A stretch of 64,000 nucleotides of DNA from Mixophyes australis (GCA_036250195.1 JAVHZZ010000009.1:46126324-46190323), one strand, 5' to 3'; positions 42,209 through 53,970 are shown, counted from the stretch's first letter. The notes: generated by a model not told the origin, from the letters alone. Program-made: numbers and translations.

Positions 42209-44408
42209 CTAGACAGATCTCAACCTGGCCATAAAAGCAGGTGTTCCAGAATCCCCACTGGGAACAGCAGTAGAGAAAGAGTTGGACTTCGGGTGGAATC
42301 CGAGGTTGCAGAAGAACGGGGATGTGTGTATTGTGGAATGGCAGGAATTGTTGTAAGCCCAGGGCAAAAGAGAGGACCAGTTATCGTGAAATTTCGAAAC
42401 ATAGATGCGTAAAAACTGTTCCAAGGACTGGTTGGTTCTTTCTGTCTGTCCATTCGACCTGCGGGTGATACGCTGAGGACAGACTGATACTGATCCCAAT
42501 GGACTTACAAAAAGATCTCCAAAATCGTGCAATAAACTGAGATCCTCGGTCCGAGATGATGTCTTCAGGAAGACCGTGGAGACGAAAGATATGGGTCAGT
42601 AACAAGGTAGCCAAGGTCCTGGCATCCGGTAGTTTGGGTAAGGATATAAAATGTGCCATCTTACTGAATCGGTCCATGACTACCCAAATGGTGTTATGGC
42701 CCGCAGATACTGGAAGGTCAACAATAAAATCCATCGAAAGATGGGACCAAGGCCTGCTTGGAGCAGGCAAGGGTAGCAGTAGACCAGAAGGGCGGTTTCT
42801 AGCAGATTTATTTATGGCACACTCAGGACAGGCACGGACGTAAGCCTCCACATCATCCGATAAGGTGGGCCACCAAAGCCAGCGAGAAAGAATTTCGATA
42901 GTCCTACGAATTTCCGGATGACCAGCAGAGCGGTTGTTGTGACCCTCTATGAGGACAGGTTTCCTTAGGAGAACCGGGACAAATAACTTGTTGAGAGGTG
43001 TCTGAACTGGAGCAATTTTCTGGAAGTATCGGATAGTGGCTCCCAGATCCTGGGTGAGTCCGAGATGAATTGAAGTTGAAGGAACAATAGACCGCGAGTC
43101 AGGAGACTGAGGATGATGGGCCAAAAATCTTGGGGACAAAGAATCAGCCTTAATATTTTTTGAACCTGGACAAAATGTGATGATGAACCTAAATCTGGTG
43201 AAGAATAGGGCCCAGCGAGCCTGCCTGGGATTCAGAGTATTTGCGGTCTGAATATATTGGAGGTTTTTATGGCCTATGAAGATGGTAATGGTGTGTGCAG
43301 CTCCCTCCAACCAATGTCGCCATTCCTCCAATGCCAACTTAATGGCCAATAATTCACGTTTTCCGACGTCATAATTACATTCCGCAGGCAGAAACTTTCT
43401 CGAGAAAAATGCACAAGGATGTAACTTTTTACTCTGTGGGTCTTTCTGAGAGAGAATGGCACCAGCACCGACATCCGAAGCGTCCACCTCCACAATGAAC
43501 GGAAGTCCTGGGTCAGGGTGTCTAAGGACTGGAGCGGAAATGAAGGCAGCTTTGAGAGCTGAGAAACTTGCCAGTGCTTCTGCGGACCACTCCGCTGGGT
43601 TAGCTCCTTTTCGAGTGAGGGCAGTGATAGGAGCCACTAACGAGGAGAATGAACCAATAAACCATCGGTAATAATTGGCGAACCCAAGGAATCTTTGGAT
43701 CGCCTTCAAGTTAGTAGGTAGGACCCAATCTTGAATTGCCTGCACCTTGGCAGGATCCATAGCGAATCCTGATGAGGAGATGATGTAACCCAGGAATGCC
43801 ACTGTGGACTCCTCAAATTCACATTTCTCCCGTTTTGCGTACAGGTGATGTTCTCGTAATTTCAATAAAACCTGGCGGACGTGCAGACGATGCTGAGATA
43901 AGGATTGAGAATAAATTAGGATGTCATCCAAATAAACAACAACTGTTTTTCCCAAGAACTCACGTAATACATCGTTAATCAGGTCCTGAAAGACTGCCGG
44001 AGCATTGCACAAACCGAATGGCATTACGAGATATTCGTAATGTCCCGAGTGGGTATTAAAGGCAGTCTTCCACTCATCCCCCTTCTTGATTCGGATAAGA
44101 TTGAAGGCCCATCAGAGGTCAATCTTAGAGAATACAGTACCTGTTTTCAGTTGATCGCACAGGACAGAGATCAAGGGTAAAGGATACATGTTCTTAATCG
44201 TGATGTTATTCAGTCCACGGAAATCGATGCAAGGCCTCAGGCTGCCATCTTTTTTTGAAACGAAAAAACACCCTGTGCCTACAGGAGATTTAGAAGGGCG
44301 GATGAACCCTTTCTTCAGGTTTTCTTGTACGTATAGTTCCATGGCCTGTGTTTCAGGAAGGGATAGTGAATATAAACGCCCTTTGGGCAACTTAGAACCG
44401 GGTACCAT
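42209..44408 (-). pseudogene. Gypsy-C reverse transcriptase, RNase H and integrase
   Basis: The RT opens with '[19 protein letters not shown]' and '[16 protein letters not shown]', meets a stop at about 44,109-44,111, and resumes with 'MPFGLCNAPAVFQDLI' and the catalytic 'VYLDDILIYS'. RNase H follows with 'FIVEVDASDVGAGAILSQ'. Integrase has an HHCC zinc region ending 'CPECAINK', 'HLSMDFIVDLPVSAGH' and 'IISDRGSQFIARFWRSFC'. A frameshift near 42,440-42,530 breaks the last catalytic-Glu region. One 547-codon frame (42,381-44,024) is otherwise open, which suggests a moderately young copy. Confidence 0.93.
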
Positions 44409-44959
44409 TCGATTGCGCAGTCATATTCCCGGTGTGGTGGGAGTGAATCAGCTTTCTTCTTGCAAAAAACATCACTGAAGTCCTTGTAGGGTACCGGCAA
44501 CAATTCTGGACTAGGCTGTATAATTCTAAGAGGCAGGGTCAAGCAGCACGTAGAGCACCCGGGACTCCAACGGACAATTTCCCCTGTTTTCCAGTCAATA
44601 AGGGGGTTATGACTGCGAAGCCAAGGATACCCCAGAATCAATGGCGCAGAGGGACAGGTAATTAAGTAAAAGGAGAATTCCTCGGTATGGAGGGCTCCTA
44701 CAGACAACCGAACCATTGGAGTCCTGACAAGAATTCTTCCCCCGGGCAAGGGGTTACCATCCAACCCACAGGTGGAAATGCTTGATCCTAGCTTGATATC
44801 CGGAATGTTGAGCTCACGAGCCAAATTTATGTCCAGGAAGTTGCCAGCCGCACCACTATCCAGAAATGCTGACAGATCCATGGATTTACCACGGAAGGCC
44901 AATCGTCCAGGCACTAACAAGGAATTCTCTGAAGAGATAATCTGAAGACCTAAGCACAC
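44315..44959 (-). pseudogene. Gypsy-C aspartic protease and pol N-terminus
   Basis: The frame holds 'LSAFLDSGAAGNFLD', the active-site D-S-G-A motif, and later 'APLILGYPWLRSHNP', the second conserved protease block. The pol linker 'LPVPYKDFSDVFCKKKADSL' follows. It shifts frame near 44,405, where the RT begins in another frame. Confidence 0.9.
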
Positions 44960-44999
44960 CTCTTCACCTGCACTTAGGCTTTGGAGTTTCCCGGCTTAT

Positions 45000-45838
45000 T
45001 GGGACACAGACGTACTAAGTGGCCAGGTTGACCACAATACATACAGAGACCTAGTGAGCGTCTCCTGGAACGTTCATCTGGAGGTAAGCGCCCACCTGCA
45101 TGGGTTCAGGAGAGTCGGGCAGAGTGGCACAGGAGCTGAAGAATATATCAACAGGTACAGATTATTCCCGTTCAGTCTTCCTTTCTCTGATCCGACGATC
45201 AATTTTAATAACGAGTTGCATCAACTCCTCCAGTGACTCGGATACCGGATACTGGACTAAGGAGTCCTTAATCTGCTCGGTAAGTCCCAAGCGAAATTGA
45301 CTTCGCAATGCTGGATCGTTGCAGGCACTATCAACGGACCATCGCCGGAATTCGGCGCAATATTCCTCCGCAGAGCGACGTCCTTGCCTCAACGCTCGGA
45401 GGTGCGACTCAGCTGAGGCTACCCTGTCTGGGTCATCGCACAATAAGCCCAAAGCTTGGAAAAAGGCATCCACGACTGCAAGGCTGGGCTGGTTGAAGGC
45501 AAGGAGAAGGCCCAAGACTGAGGGTCACCCTGGAGTAAAGAGATGATGATTCCTACCCTTTGTTGTTCAGAACCAGAGGAACGTGGTTTCAGGCGGAAGT
45601 ACAGCTTGCAGCTCTGTTTGAAGTTACGGAAGGCTGTCCTGCTTCCAGAGAATCGGTCAGGCAAGTTCATTTTAGGCTCCGGTGTGTCACCAGCGGGAAC
45701 TTGCTGGAGCTGCAGGTCTCTGGAAACCCCTTCTTGGGCTGCCAGGTGCTGGGATAAATTCTGCACCACTTGAGAAATCGCCTGTATCTGATTTGCCAAG
45801 ATCTGAGCTGGAGACAGGTTTGACTCGTCGTCGTCCAT
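45000..45838 (-). pseudogene. Gypsy-C gag
   Basis: The minus-strand frame from 45,838 begins 'MDDDESNLSPAQILANQI', continues through a capsid-like region ('PDRFSGSRTAFRNFKQSC') and shifts frame near 45,430-45,510. A second frame to 45,162 follows ('SAEEYCAEFRRWS', 'RLGLTEQIKDSL'). A CCHC knuckle 'CMYCGQPGHLVRLC' lies at about 45,010-45,050 after further breaks. The order capsid then knuckle is standard for chromoviruses. At least two frameshifts disable it. Confidence 0.88.
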
Positions 45839-45874
45839 GGCCGAATAATACCAATCTTCCTAGGCCGGTTATAA

Positions 45875-46569
45875 TGTTAGGAACTCCCAAGCCAGTACAG
45901 TGAAACTCGGGGACTACTCTGAAGGCCCGGTGTTCGCTGGAGCCCCTAGTGGTGGGGACAGACTTGGCTGCGGGCCGACCGAGGGTCGAGTAACGTATAC
46001 TGACTTAAAGGAGAACCCATGAGTGGAGTGATTGGCAGGCTGTAGTGAAGAGGGGATCCAAGGTCAAAGGTCACTAGCACAGGTACAAAATCCGGGGACA
46101 AGCGAAAGGTCAAACACACAGGCAAAAGGAGCAAAATCCGGAATCCAGGCAAAAGGGTCAGGGTCAGAAGCGAAGGTTCAACGGTCCAGGAACAAGCAAA
46201 GGTCAAAACACGGGTAGTCAATCAAAGGTAATAGTAACCAACAGAGAGAACAAGCAGGCAGCAGAACTGAGGACAGAACGCTATAACCGGCAGTGAGGCT
46301 GCAGACCTCACTGCCCTAAATACCACAAGCCACCAATCAGAGCCTAGCTCTGAGCCTCACACAGCCCCCATACTAATTAAATTAATCAGCCCACAGGTTG
46401 TGTTAAATTGCGCGCATGCGCCCGGCCACTAGTACCGCCGGGACGCAGCGCCAGATTAGAAGCGTCGGATCGTTGCCTTGGCAACGGCCGGCCAGGAACT
46501 GGAAATGACGTCCCGGCCGTCACCTTGTCACCAGAGGACCCAGGAAGCGAGCCGCGGCGGCTCGTAACA
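45875..46569 (-). repeat. Gypsy-C 5' LTR (695 bp)
   Basis: Bounded by TGTTA and TAACA when read on the minus strand. It matches 40,984-41,658 almost throughout. The difference is about 20 bp near 46,510-46,530, present here and absent from the other copy. Gag begins only about 36 bp beyond its inner end, so the leader and primer-binding site are very short. Confidence 0.95.
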
Positions 46570-46912
46570 GCCAGGCTCTCATTAAAGACCTCCACAAGGT
46601 ATGGGGCCAGAATGTCTCCAAAGGTTTTAAAGAACTCGGAGGTCAATCATCCGGACGTGGAGATTTCTTAATAGACAGACCATCTATCGCCTTTCTGACC
46701 TTATCTACCGATATCTCATCACCCAAAGACTCAAGTGAACTGCTCAGATCTCTAAGGTAAGGCGTCTCCCTCAGAAAATGGTCCATCTTTTCTCTGTCTA
46801 GTGAATTCTCAGATAAAATTGCAGAGTAGAAGGACTGCACAACACCAAGGATGCCCTCCCTTATCTCCCTGACAACACCCCCAGCATTGTACAGACCTCT
46901 CACCTCATTCAT
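46570..46912 (-). pseudogene. Tx1-like LINE ORF2, segment before the RT core
   Basis: The frame includes 'ISVDKVRKAIDGLSIKKSPRPDD', equivalent to the 'gKSPGPDG' entry of L1/Tx1 reverse transcriptases. In the next frame comes 'LTSEFFKTFGDILAPYLVEV' (about 46,585-46,645), ending at the Gypsy-C insertion point. A frameshift lies near 46,645. Confidence 0.8.
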
Positions 46913-47446
46913 ATCTATTGAGTTCTTACAGCTCTGGTAGGGGTCGGGCGAGTGGTCCTTCCTATAAATAATCCCTCTCCAGATTCAAAGAAGCCTACCA
47001 GTCTTATTGTACCTCTCTCATCTGAGCCTTCACTCGGGAAATCTCCCCACTATCTCCCTGTTCAGAAATCAAGAATCCAAGTTCCCTTTTCAATGCTGAA
47101 TAGGTAATCTCTCTTAACAAGTTATTCTTGGCTACAAGGTAGCAGAAAGAAACTTGGTCCTTTGTTTAAGCATCTCCCACCACTCAGACCTACTCCATCC
47201 AGCCTCCAATAGTGTCTCCTGGCATCAGCTCTGGAGCCAAGGTTTTCAAGTTCTCCTTAACAAAAAACCTGCCTATCCTAGGCCTCCAGCTACCTCTATA
47301 ATAATTGAAATCCATGAAGTGTCAAATTGTCAAATGTGCACATCTACCAGACCTGCCTGCCTGATCATAGTAGCTAAAAAAAGGAATCATAGCACAGAGA
47401 AGCCCTTGAACCTCTCCTGTCTTTAGTCCTAATGATGGTGTTAAAA

Positions 47447-47857
47447 TTACCCCCTAAAAAGATATGGCTTGATCTCACTGAAAAGACACTTCCTCTCAAA
47501 CTTAGATTGGGGACAATAAATATTAATTAATCTTAGGCTGTGTCCTCTCAGGTTGATGTCCAAAACCATACATCTGCCTACTCTTAGCTTTTTAACTTGT
47601 TGGACAGTTATCATGCCAGTAAAAAGGACTGTCAGCCCACCGTACGGCTCGGCTGCAAGAGACCAGTATGAGAGCTCTCGCCTCCATTGCCTCTTGGCTT
47701 TATGTAAATCCGCCAGCTGATTTAATCTGGTCTCATGCAAAAAATAAAAAATCAGCCTCAACCATGTTGAAAAAAAATCAAAGCCCATATAACGAGCACG
47801 TTCGAACCAAATGGAAGCCACATTAATGGTAGCATACCTTATAGGCTGAGAAGCCAT
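47447..47857 (-). pseudogene. Tx1-like LINE ORF2, endonuclease N-terminal half
   Basis: The frame begins 'MASQPIRYATINVASI', a typical ORF2 start with the catalytic Asn (T-I-N), followed by 'FFLHETRL' (normally QETRL, so the Gln position is altered to His) and 'EPYGGLTVLF'. It ends with 'LRLINIYCPQ'. The catalytic GDFN segment that should follow is disrupted past 47,450. The protein would nick target DNA. Confidence 0.8.
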
Positions 47858-47886
47858 CCTTACAGAGTTATAGAAGTAGGCTCAGC

Positions 47887-48168
47887 TTACTTCTTCACCT
47901 GTCTAGCGATGTCCTCTTTGGAGGACCCCCACCTTTTAACACTTACACCCGTAGGAATAGAATTATCATCAGAAAGAAGAACTACCTCAACATCAGAGTC
48001 TGTCTCCCACAACCTAGGGACAGACTCTGTATGCCCAACCAAGGATGGGCCAACTACATTTCTCTCTGGATTATCCTTCGCTACTGCCTTACCACTAACC
48101 AGGTGGGGATCCCTACCTACAACTAGTGTATCCAAAGGGAGCCTGGACCAGGAGGTCCCCAGGATCAA
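47887..48168 (-). pseudogene. Tx1-like LINE ORF1, C-terminal part
   Basis: A 93-codon minus-strand frame ends 30 bp before the ORF2 start, the usual ORF1-ORF2 spacing in such LINEs. It is rich in acidic and Ser residues and ends with basic residues. No RNA-binding motif is visible in this part, and upstream frames are disrupted. The assignment is by position. Confidence 0.5.
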
Positions 48169-48465
48169 GGACCAGAGGGGGCGGGGAGATGGGAACCAGG
48201 GGACTGGGGTCTGAAACTACTGGGGGGAGATCAAGGGAGAAGAAATAACTACATCCTGGGGACTGATGGAATTAAGAGAGGGGAGAGCAAAGGAGAAAAA
48301 AAGGATCTGATAGAGTCACAGAAGGCAAGAGAGAGGGGGGGGACAGGGGGGGGACAGCTCCTCTATGTATAAAGGGGACTAATACTGGGAACTGGCGGAG
48401 ACTTCAAAAAAGCTTTCCCGGTTACTGCTTCTGGGGACACTCTCCTTTTGTCCTTAGGTTTCTTG

Positions 48466-49069
48466 TGTTAGGCCTGAACTCCTGTATTGCTATACAGAGG
48501 TATATTTAACCTGCAATGTATAATGCTGTATCAGCAATGTGATGTATATGATCGATCAGAGCTCAGAAAAAGAGACCACACAAGCTTGTCTGGTGTCCAA
48601 ATTGAGCTAACTTTACTCTTTCAAAATAGCTCATATTTATAACAAAATTTACGTCATAAGCACGTCAGTGTAAAATAATTAATATATTGTAAGTATAACA
48701 GATACGTAAAAACGGTAGTGGTTTAAAATGGAATTTTCTACAGTATGGCAACATAAACATAAATGTTGTTGCCGTCAGCATGGTGATTTCTGATATTTCT
48801 CAATATCCTTTGATTCTTATTATTTCTTCAATATGGAATTTTTGAGGTTAGCGCATTTCTCCATTGTAACAAACTTTCGCTGACAAATGTCTTGTGGTTG
48901 TCTGTTTTATCCGGACAGGAAATTAACACGAAATATCTGAACTTGACTTAAAGAAATAAGCCACCTTTAATTGATCTGACAGAAAAACATTGGTTGTTAT
49001 GAGCATACATAGCATTATATTTGTTAATACCTTAAAACTTATTTCTGATTAGCTTAGTTTATGATTATA
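48466..49069 (-). repeat. LTR, inner part (continues at 54,360-54,477 beyond the PLE)
   Basis: Starting from 54,477 on the minus strand the sequence opens TGTTAGGCAGG. After skipping the PLE and one 14-bp duplication it ends GCCTAACA at 48,466. Matching TGTTAGGC and GCCTAACA ends are typical LTR termini, giving about 722 bp. TATAAATA on the minus strand at 48,634-48,641 is a candidate promoter. It probably is the 3' LTR of the minus-strand retroviral element next to it, but a polypurine tract is not obvious, so the link is inferred. Confidence 0.6.
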
Positions 49070-49159
49070 TAACACTAGAAAATAATTGATCTGATGTGGT
49101 GCTCCACTCAGTGTGCAGCCTGATGTATGTAGAGGAGTATCCACTATTCTCCACAGATA

Positions 49160-49479
49160 AAACACAAACATAAAATACAGTTAACATACACTAAGCGCGC
49201 ACCTTCTCACATCTCACAGGAGATAGGGACTTCTGTACTCCCTTCACTGGATAGATGACCCTTATCTCTCTCCTCAAATGGAGTTCCTATAGTCTGAAAA
49301 TCAGACTCATGGAAATATAAAACAAATGGAGAAGTAATAGTGCAGATTGTCTACAATGTATATATAAAAGTCCACAGAGTTCCCGGACAAAGAGTATATT
49401 CTTCAACCTCGTGATGAAAACGAAGGAATACCATCGTAATTCTTGTGACTTTTTACACCATCTCCCCCAAAGATATATG
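49160..49479 (-). repeat. PLE terminal repeat, inverted 5' copy
   Basis: Reverse complement of 54,025-54,345 over about 315 bp, with phrases such as CACCTTCTCACATCTCACAG and 'TCTCCCCCAAAGATATATG'. Differences from the 3' copy are few, consistent with a recent origin. Confidence 0.93.
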
Positions 49480-50994
49480 TGTCACTCACCGGACTGTGAG
49501 TGCTACTTCTCGTGTGTTTAGGAACCGTGGCCGTCCCCACGGTCCACCATCCTGAGGGTCTGCGCATGTGCAGCCCTTTCAAACCTTCAGTACCTGTTCC
49601 TTTTAGTTAATTGGCTGATCAGGCAACACTCCCTATTTAAAGCACCTGTGGTCAATACCTTGTAGCCTGATCTTGGAGTCTCATTCCCCATGAGCCTCTG
49701 AAGGTGTTCCTGTGTTTCCTCGTGTATTCAGCTCCTGCTGATTCCTGTTGTTCGTTTGTGGTTTCTAAACCACTTCAACTCTCCTGTGTTCATCGTGACT
49801 GCACCAGCTGATTCCTATCCGCTGCCTCCGTGCTTCTGCTGTATCCTGTTCACTTCAACTCTCCTGTGTTCATCGTGACTGCACCAGCTGATTCCTATCC
49901 GCTGCCTTCGTGCTTCTACAGTATCCTGCTCACCTCAACTCTCCCGTGTTCATTGTGACTGCACCAGCTGATTCCTATCCGCTGCCTCCGTGCTTCTACA
50001 GTATCCTGCTCACTTCAACTCTCTCGTGTTCATCGTGACTGCACCAGCTGATTCCTATCAGCTGCCTCCGTGCTTCTACAGTGTCCTGCTCACCTCAACT
50101 CTCCCGTGTTCATCGTGACTGCACCAGCTGATTCCTATCCGCTGCCTCCGTGTTTCTTCAGAGTCCTGCTCATCGCAACTCTCCAGTATTCATCGTGTCT
50201 GCAGCCAGCCGATCCGCTGTCTCCGTGCTTCTACAGTGTTCCTGCTTATGTCAACTCGCCTGTCTGCATCGGGCTAAACGCTCCGCTGCTTTCATCTCAG
50301 CTAGACCGCCTCAACTCTTCCGTGTTCTCCAGGTGTCCAGTTCTATATACTACTGCTTCCTGAGTATTGTTTAATCCTTGCTGGCCTACCTATCGTGCGC
50401 TGCACCTACTTGGTTACCGCTTCCACCCTCCTGTGACTTCTCATCCTGCCGGCCTCCAGCCGTTCAGGTATCCCTGCACGTCTCTCTGACAGCCTGCTCT
50501 CCTGAACCACGGTATGCATACTTCTCATTGACTGTGCTGGTGTATTGCATATCTAGCTGGACGGAGTTGTTCTCCTCCGGAGTTCCCTATCCACTGAGAC
50601 TATTGCTATCATTTGACTGTGTTTTCTTTTAGCCTGGATAGTTCTTGTGACTTTGTATATTTGTGCAGTGCTGCTCAGTTACCATTATATTGTGCATATC
50701 ATCGTGGGATCAAGTTCAGTGTGCCCGTGTATATTCTGCATTGCATTCATCTCCTCGTGCTCCTCCACACATATATATTTCAGTGGTACCACTCGCTAGA
50801 GGCAGACCACTGTCTCCTGTTTCCTGTGTCACCAGTTTCCAGTATCCTCTCACATAGCAGTGGTACAACTTGCTAACGCAGACCACTGACTCCCCTGATA
50901 CCTTCACCTGGATTCCATTCATTCACCCAGACAGCGGTACAACTTGCTATACGCAGACCGCTGACTCTCATCACCTCCTCGTTACTCCTGGACA
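49480..50994 (+). mobile_element. LTR-like segment replacing the PLE N-terminus
   Basis: The segment runs from TGTCACTCACC (49,480) to CTCCTGGACA (50,994). The PLE coding frame resumes in phase exactly at 50,995. It has a 'CCCTATTTAAAGC' box at about 49,630 and the C/T-rich downstream texture of frog Gypsy LTRs, with an array of 80-bp repeats. Flanking 5-bp sequences do not match, so it may be a solo LTR with a deletion, or a chimeric 5' end. It has no recognisable ORF. Confidence 0.55.
49771..50250 (+). repeat. 80-bp tandem repeat, about six copies
   Basis: Copies start at 49,771, 49,851, 49,931, 50,011, 50,091 and 50,171, each with 'CACTTCAACTCTCC' or 'CACCTCAACTCTCC' and 'CACCAGCTGATTCCTATC'. 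Spacing is exactly 80 bp. The last copy drifts, and a further degraded unit may follow. Confidence 0.95.
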
Positions 50995-53217
50995 TTCCTA
51001 GGAAAAGGGTTAAAATATGTCCCAACCAATATGGTCAATCCATTCGATTTATATATTGATGTACAGAAATTTATTAGGAGACTTACTATTAAAAAATTTT
51101 TCAAGATCAAAGAAGGTGACGATATAGGAAAGGAGAATGAGAATATAGTGGAGAATCATAGATTTAAAAAGAAATCTTTTTTTCTTATATATGTTAAAGG
51201 TAACTTTATTGACACGTTTGATAAGCTTGTTACAGAAGATCTAGACAAACTAAATATGAATAAGAAACATCATAAAAAGAAAAAAATGAATCTTACATTT
51301 AAGGAAAGAGCAGCTCTAAAAAATTTTAAGAATAATAAGCAGATTGTAATCAAACCGTCGGATAAGGGGGGTGGAGTTGTGGTTATGAATGTGGATTATT
51401 ATATTCAGGAAATCCTTAGTCAACCTAATGCAGAAGACACGTATAAGAAATTAAAATGTGATCCTACGAATAAAATTGCAAAAGATTTAGAACTCTTCAT
51501 TCTGAAATTTAAAAATGAGGGAATAATTGATGAGGATTTGGCCCTTTTTGTCCACATTCCACACCCTAAGATACCTGTTTTATATACGCTCCCCAAAATT
51601 CATAAGGACCCTGAGAAACCCCCAGGGAGGTCGATAGTCTCTGGCATTGGTTCGGTCACCATGAATTTGTCCGAGGTAGTCGACCATTATTTGCAACCCC
51701 TGGCACAAAATGCTGAATCATATCTTAAAGATACTGGTGGGTTCCTGGAGAAATTACGTTCCATTGATTGGGAGCCGGGATACATTTTAGTGACAGCGGA
51801 CGTGAAGTCCTTATATACGATAATCCGTCACGATCTGGGTATCAGAGCGGTAGAAAAAAATCTTAACATCACCACACACTCTGAAGGTTTTAAGAGGTTT
51901 CTAATTGAGAGCATTAGATTCATTCTCTCTAACAGTTACTTTAAATTTCAAGAGTCGTATTATCTCCAGTGTGTCGGCACCGCCATGGGAACCAGGTTCG
52001 CCCCTAGTTATGCCAACATTTTCATGGCCTCGTGGGAGGAGTGCCATGTGTGGGGAGGGCATGACTTTGGGGCGGACCTGGTCACCTGGTGTCGATACAT
52101 TGACGATATTTTCTTTGCATGGAGAGGCTCAAAGACGGATCTCCAAGCCTTCTGTGAGCATTTAAATAGGTATAACCAGTTTATTGAACTTACCTTCAAT
52201 TTTAGTGAGTCATGTATACATTTTTTGGATATTACCATCTATATAGATGAGAAAGGTATTCAAACTAAAACTTATAAGAAGCCCACTGACACCATGGGGT
52301 ATATCCAGTATGATAGTCATCATTATTACAGGTGGTTGGACAACATACCCTATGGTCAAATGAAAAGAATGAAACGCAATTGCAGTGATGATCATGTTTG
52401 TAGGGAACAGATTAAAGATCTGAAGACAGTTTTTGCTAATAAAGGTTATGATGTTAATTCATTAAGTCAAGTGGAAGAAAAAGTGTAAAAAATTGATAGG
52501 GACAGTCTTTTTACTCCGAAAGAGAAACAAATTAAAGATCGAAGTCATAAGTATGACTGGGCGTTCATATCTCAGTTTAATAGGGAGTTTAAACATGTTG
52601 AGAGAATTATTACGAAATATTGGGGTATTCTGTTAAGGGACAATATTATAGGGAGTTCATTACCAGAAAAACCCGTTTTTGTATACAGAAAAGCCCCTAA
52701 TCTTAAGGACCAATTAGTAAGAAGTTCATTACCAGAAGAAAATAGGAAATCAATAAGAACTATTGGCTTCCACAGATGTGGACTGTGTCTGGCTTGTAAA
52801 ACAGTAAAATCAAAATCAAGTAAGACTACATGTCTAGACATCAATGGATATCAACTTAAGATTAAACAGTTTATTACATGCCACACGGCTAATGTTGTAT
52901 ATATTATAGAGTGTCAATGTGGCAAATTCTATGTAGGGAAGACGTCTCGCCCTCTGAAAACCAGAATTCGCGAACATATATACAATATTCGAAAAGGTCT
53001 GGATACCCATTCAGTGTCAAATCACATTAAAACTGAACATATGTGTAAACCAAAACATATCAAACAATTTTGTGGCATACAGGTAATAGAGAGTAGTTGG
53101 AAGAATAGAGATACGGCCGGTTCCCTTTCAAAGGCCGAAATGAAATGGATTTTTTTATTAAAGACTTTAACCCCTAAGGGTCTTAATATAGAGTTTGAAT
53201 TGAAGTGGTTTATATAA
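50995..53217 (+). pseudogene. PLE polyprotein: reverse transcriptase plus GIY-YIG endonuclease, one stop
   Basis: From 50,995 ('FLGKGLKYVPTN') to the TAA after 53,214 the frame is open except for one TAA at 52,486-52,488. RT landmarks: 'IVIKPSDKGGGVVVMN' (51,345-51,395), 'PVLYTLPKIHK' (51,570-51,605), 'LVTADVKSLYT' (51,788-51,820), 'GTAMGTRFAPSYANIFM' (51,976-52,026) and the catalytic 'YIDDIFF' (52,096-52,116). After the stop come 'CGLCLACK' (52,786-52,809), a Cys-pair finger, and the endonuclease signature 'VVYIIECQCGKFYVGKTSR' (about 52,894-52,950) with a following 'RIREH' Arg. An insertion enzyme of this type would nick DNA and prime RT. The true N-terminus is missing, because the frame enters from LTR-like DNA. 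The Cys pair before GIY-YIG suggests the Neptune lineage. Confidence 0.92.
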
Positions 53218-53807
53218 TTATAAAACCTCTTTATTGAGTTAACAAAGAATAAAATAGTTTCATGATGCAAACAGATTTTTTGTTTGCATTTCTAATCAAG
53301 CTCTTGTCTTTTCCTCTCTCCATATCTCCGTATATCTTTCACTTGTCTGGGAAATTTGTTTAAAACTTATTGGGAAGCATGATGAGAATTGAAGAGGAAG
53401 AAATGAAGAATTACATATTTCAAGTGATCCGGATTTTTCCCTATCCTCCTATATATGTATAAGTATATTTGTACATGTGGATTTTTGTTTAGACTCTTTT
53501 GTACCCAGATTGTTGATTTAGGTGTGTTTAAACATTTCCATATACTTACCTTATTTTAAATAGAAATATTTTGGTATTTTGTATCTTTGCATTTTTGTAT
53601 TTTGTATTTTATGTAGATGGTAAATGTGTATCCTCAGAAAGAATTATGTAGGATCGCATATTAACCTTTTTAAGTAGGTCTAAATTATGACAGCAATTAA
53701 AACAGAAAATTAAGCTGTTTCTACTCCCATTATTGAGCCAACAGGAAATCTATTAGATATGTTTGTTCCTGTTAATAAAGTTCTAAGGTTCATAACCCCC
53801 TATACCG

Positions 53808-53970
53808 AAAGTGACGAGCGCTTTTGGAATATATCCAAGCCTCGTTTTCAGAGTGATAAGGAAGTAGGGTGAAATTTGTTATGGGACGCGCGCATACCGG
53901 AAGTGACAAGGGCTTTTTGGATTATATCCAAGCCTCGTTATGACGGTAAAGGAAGTAGGGTGGAGTTTGT
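53808..53970 (+). repeat. Short direct duplication in the PLE 3' UTR
   Basis: 'CCGAAAGTGACGAGCGC' (53,806 onward) and 'CCGGAAGTGACAAGGGC' (53,901 onward) start two similar stretches of about 70-95 bp, each with 'ATATCCAAGCCTCGTT' and 'GGAAGTAGGGTG'. Confidence 0.8.

Larger units (their letters stand above)
40979..46574 (-). mobile_element. Gypsy-C: complete-length chromovirus with two LTRs and TSD GCCAG
   Basis: Both ends are flanked by GCCAG (40,979-40,983 and 46,570-46,574). Each LTR starts TGTTACGAGCC and ends GGAGTTCCTAACA on the minus strand. Between them lie gag, protease, RT-RNase H, integrase and a chromodomain on the minus strand. The LTRs differ mainly by one 20-bp indel and scattered substitutions, so insertion is fairly recent. 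Several frameshifts and stops break the coding region. The purine-rich tract beside the 3' LTR (about 41,660-41,672, a run of G on the minus strand) is in place. Confidence 0.95.
39060..48465 (-). mobile_element. Tx1-like LINE, split by Gypsy-C
   Basis: On the minus strand the order is ORF1 end (47,887-48,168), ORF2 endonuclease (47,447-47,857), RT (46,912 down, then 40,983-40,201) and the C-terminal domain ending at 39,441. The 3' end near 39,070 has an AATAAA-type A-rich tail when read on the minus strand. Gypsy-C occupies 40,984-46,569, and the LINE reading frame rejoins across it with one GCCAG removed. The Tx1-type call rests on ORF2 wording and overall length. Confidence 0.8.

Noticed and set aside
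49390..49450. Hammerhead-ribozyme-like core (TGATGA ... CGAAA) in the PLE terminal repeats
   Set aside because: The position that must be C before UGAUGA is G in both copies. Stem II is too short to form, and stem I strands do not pair. A 5-bp stem III alone is not enough.
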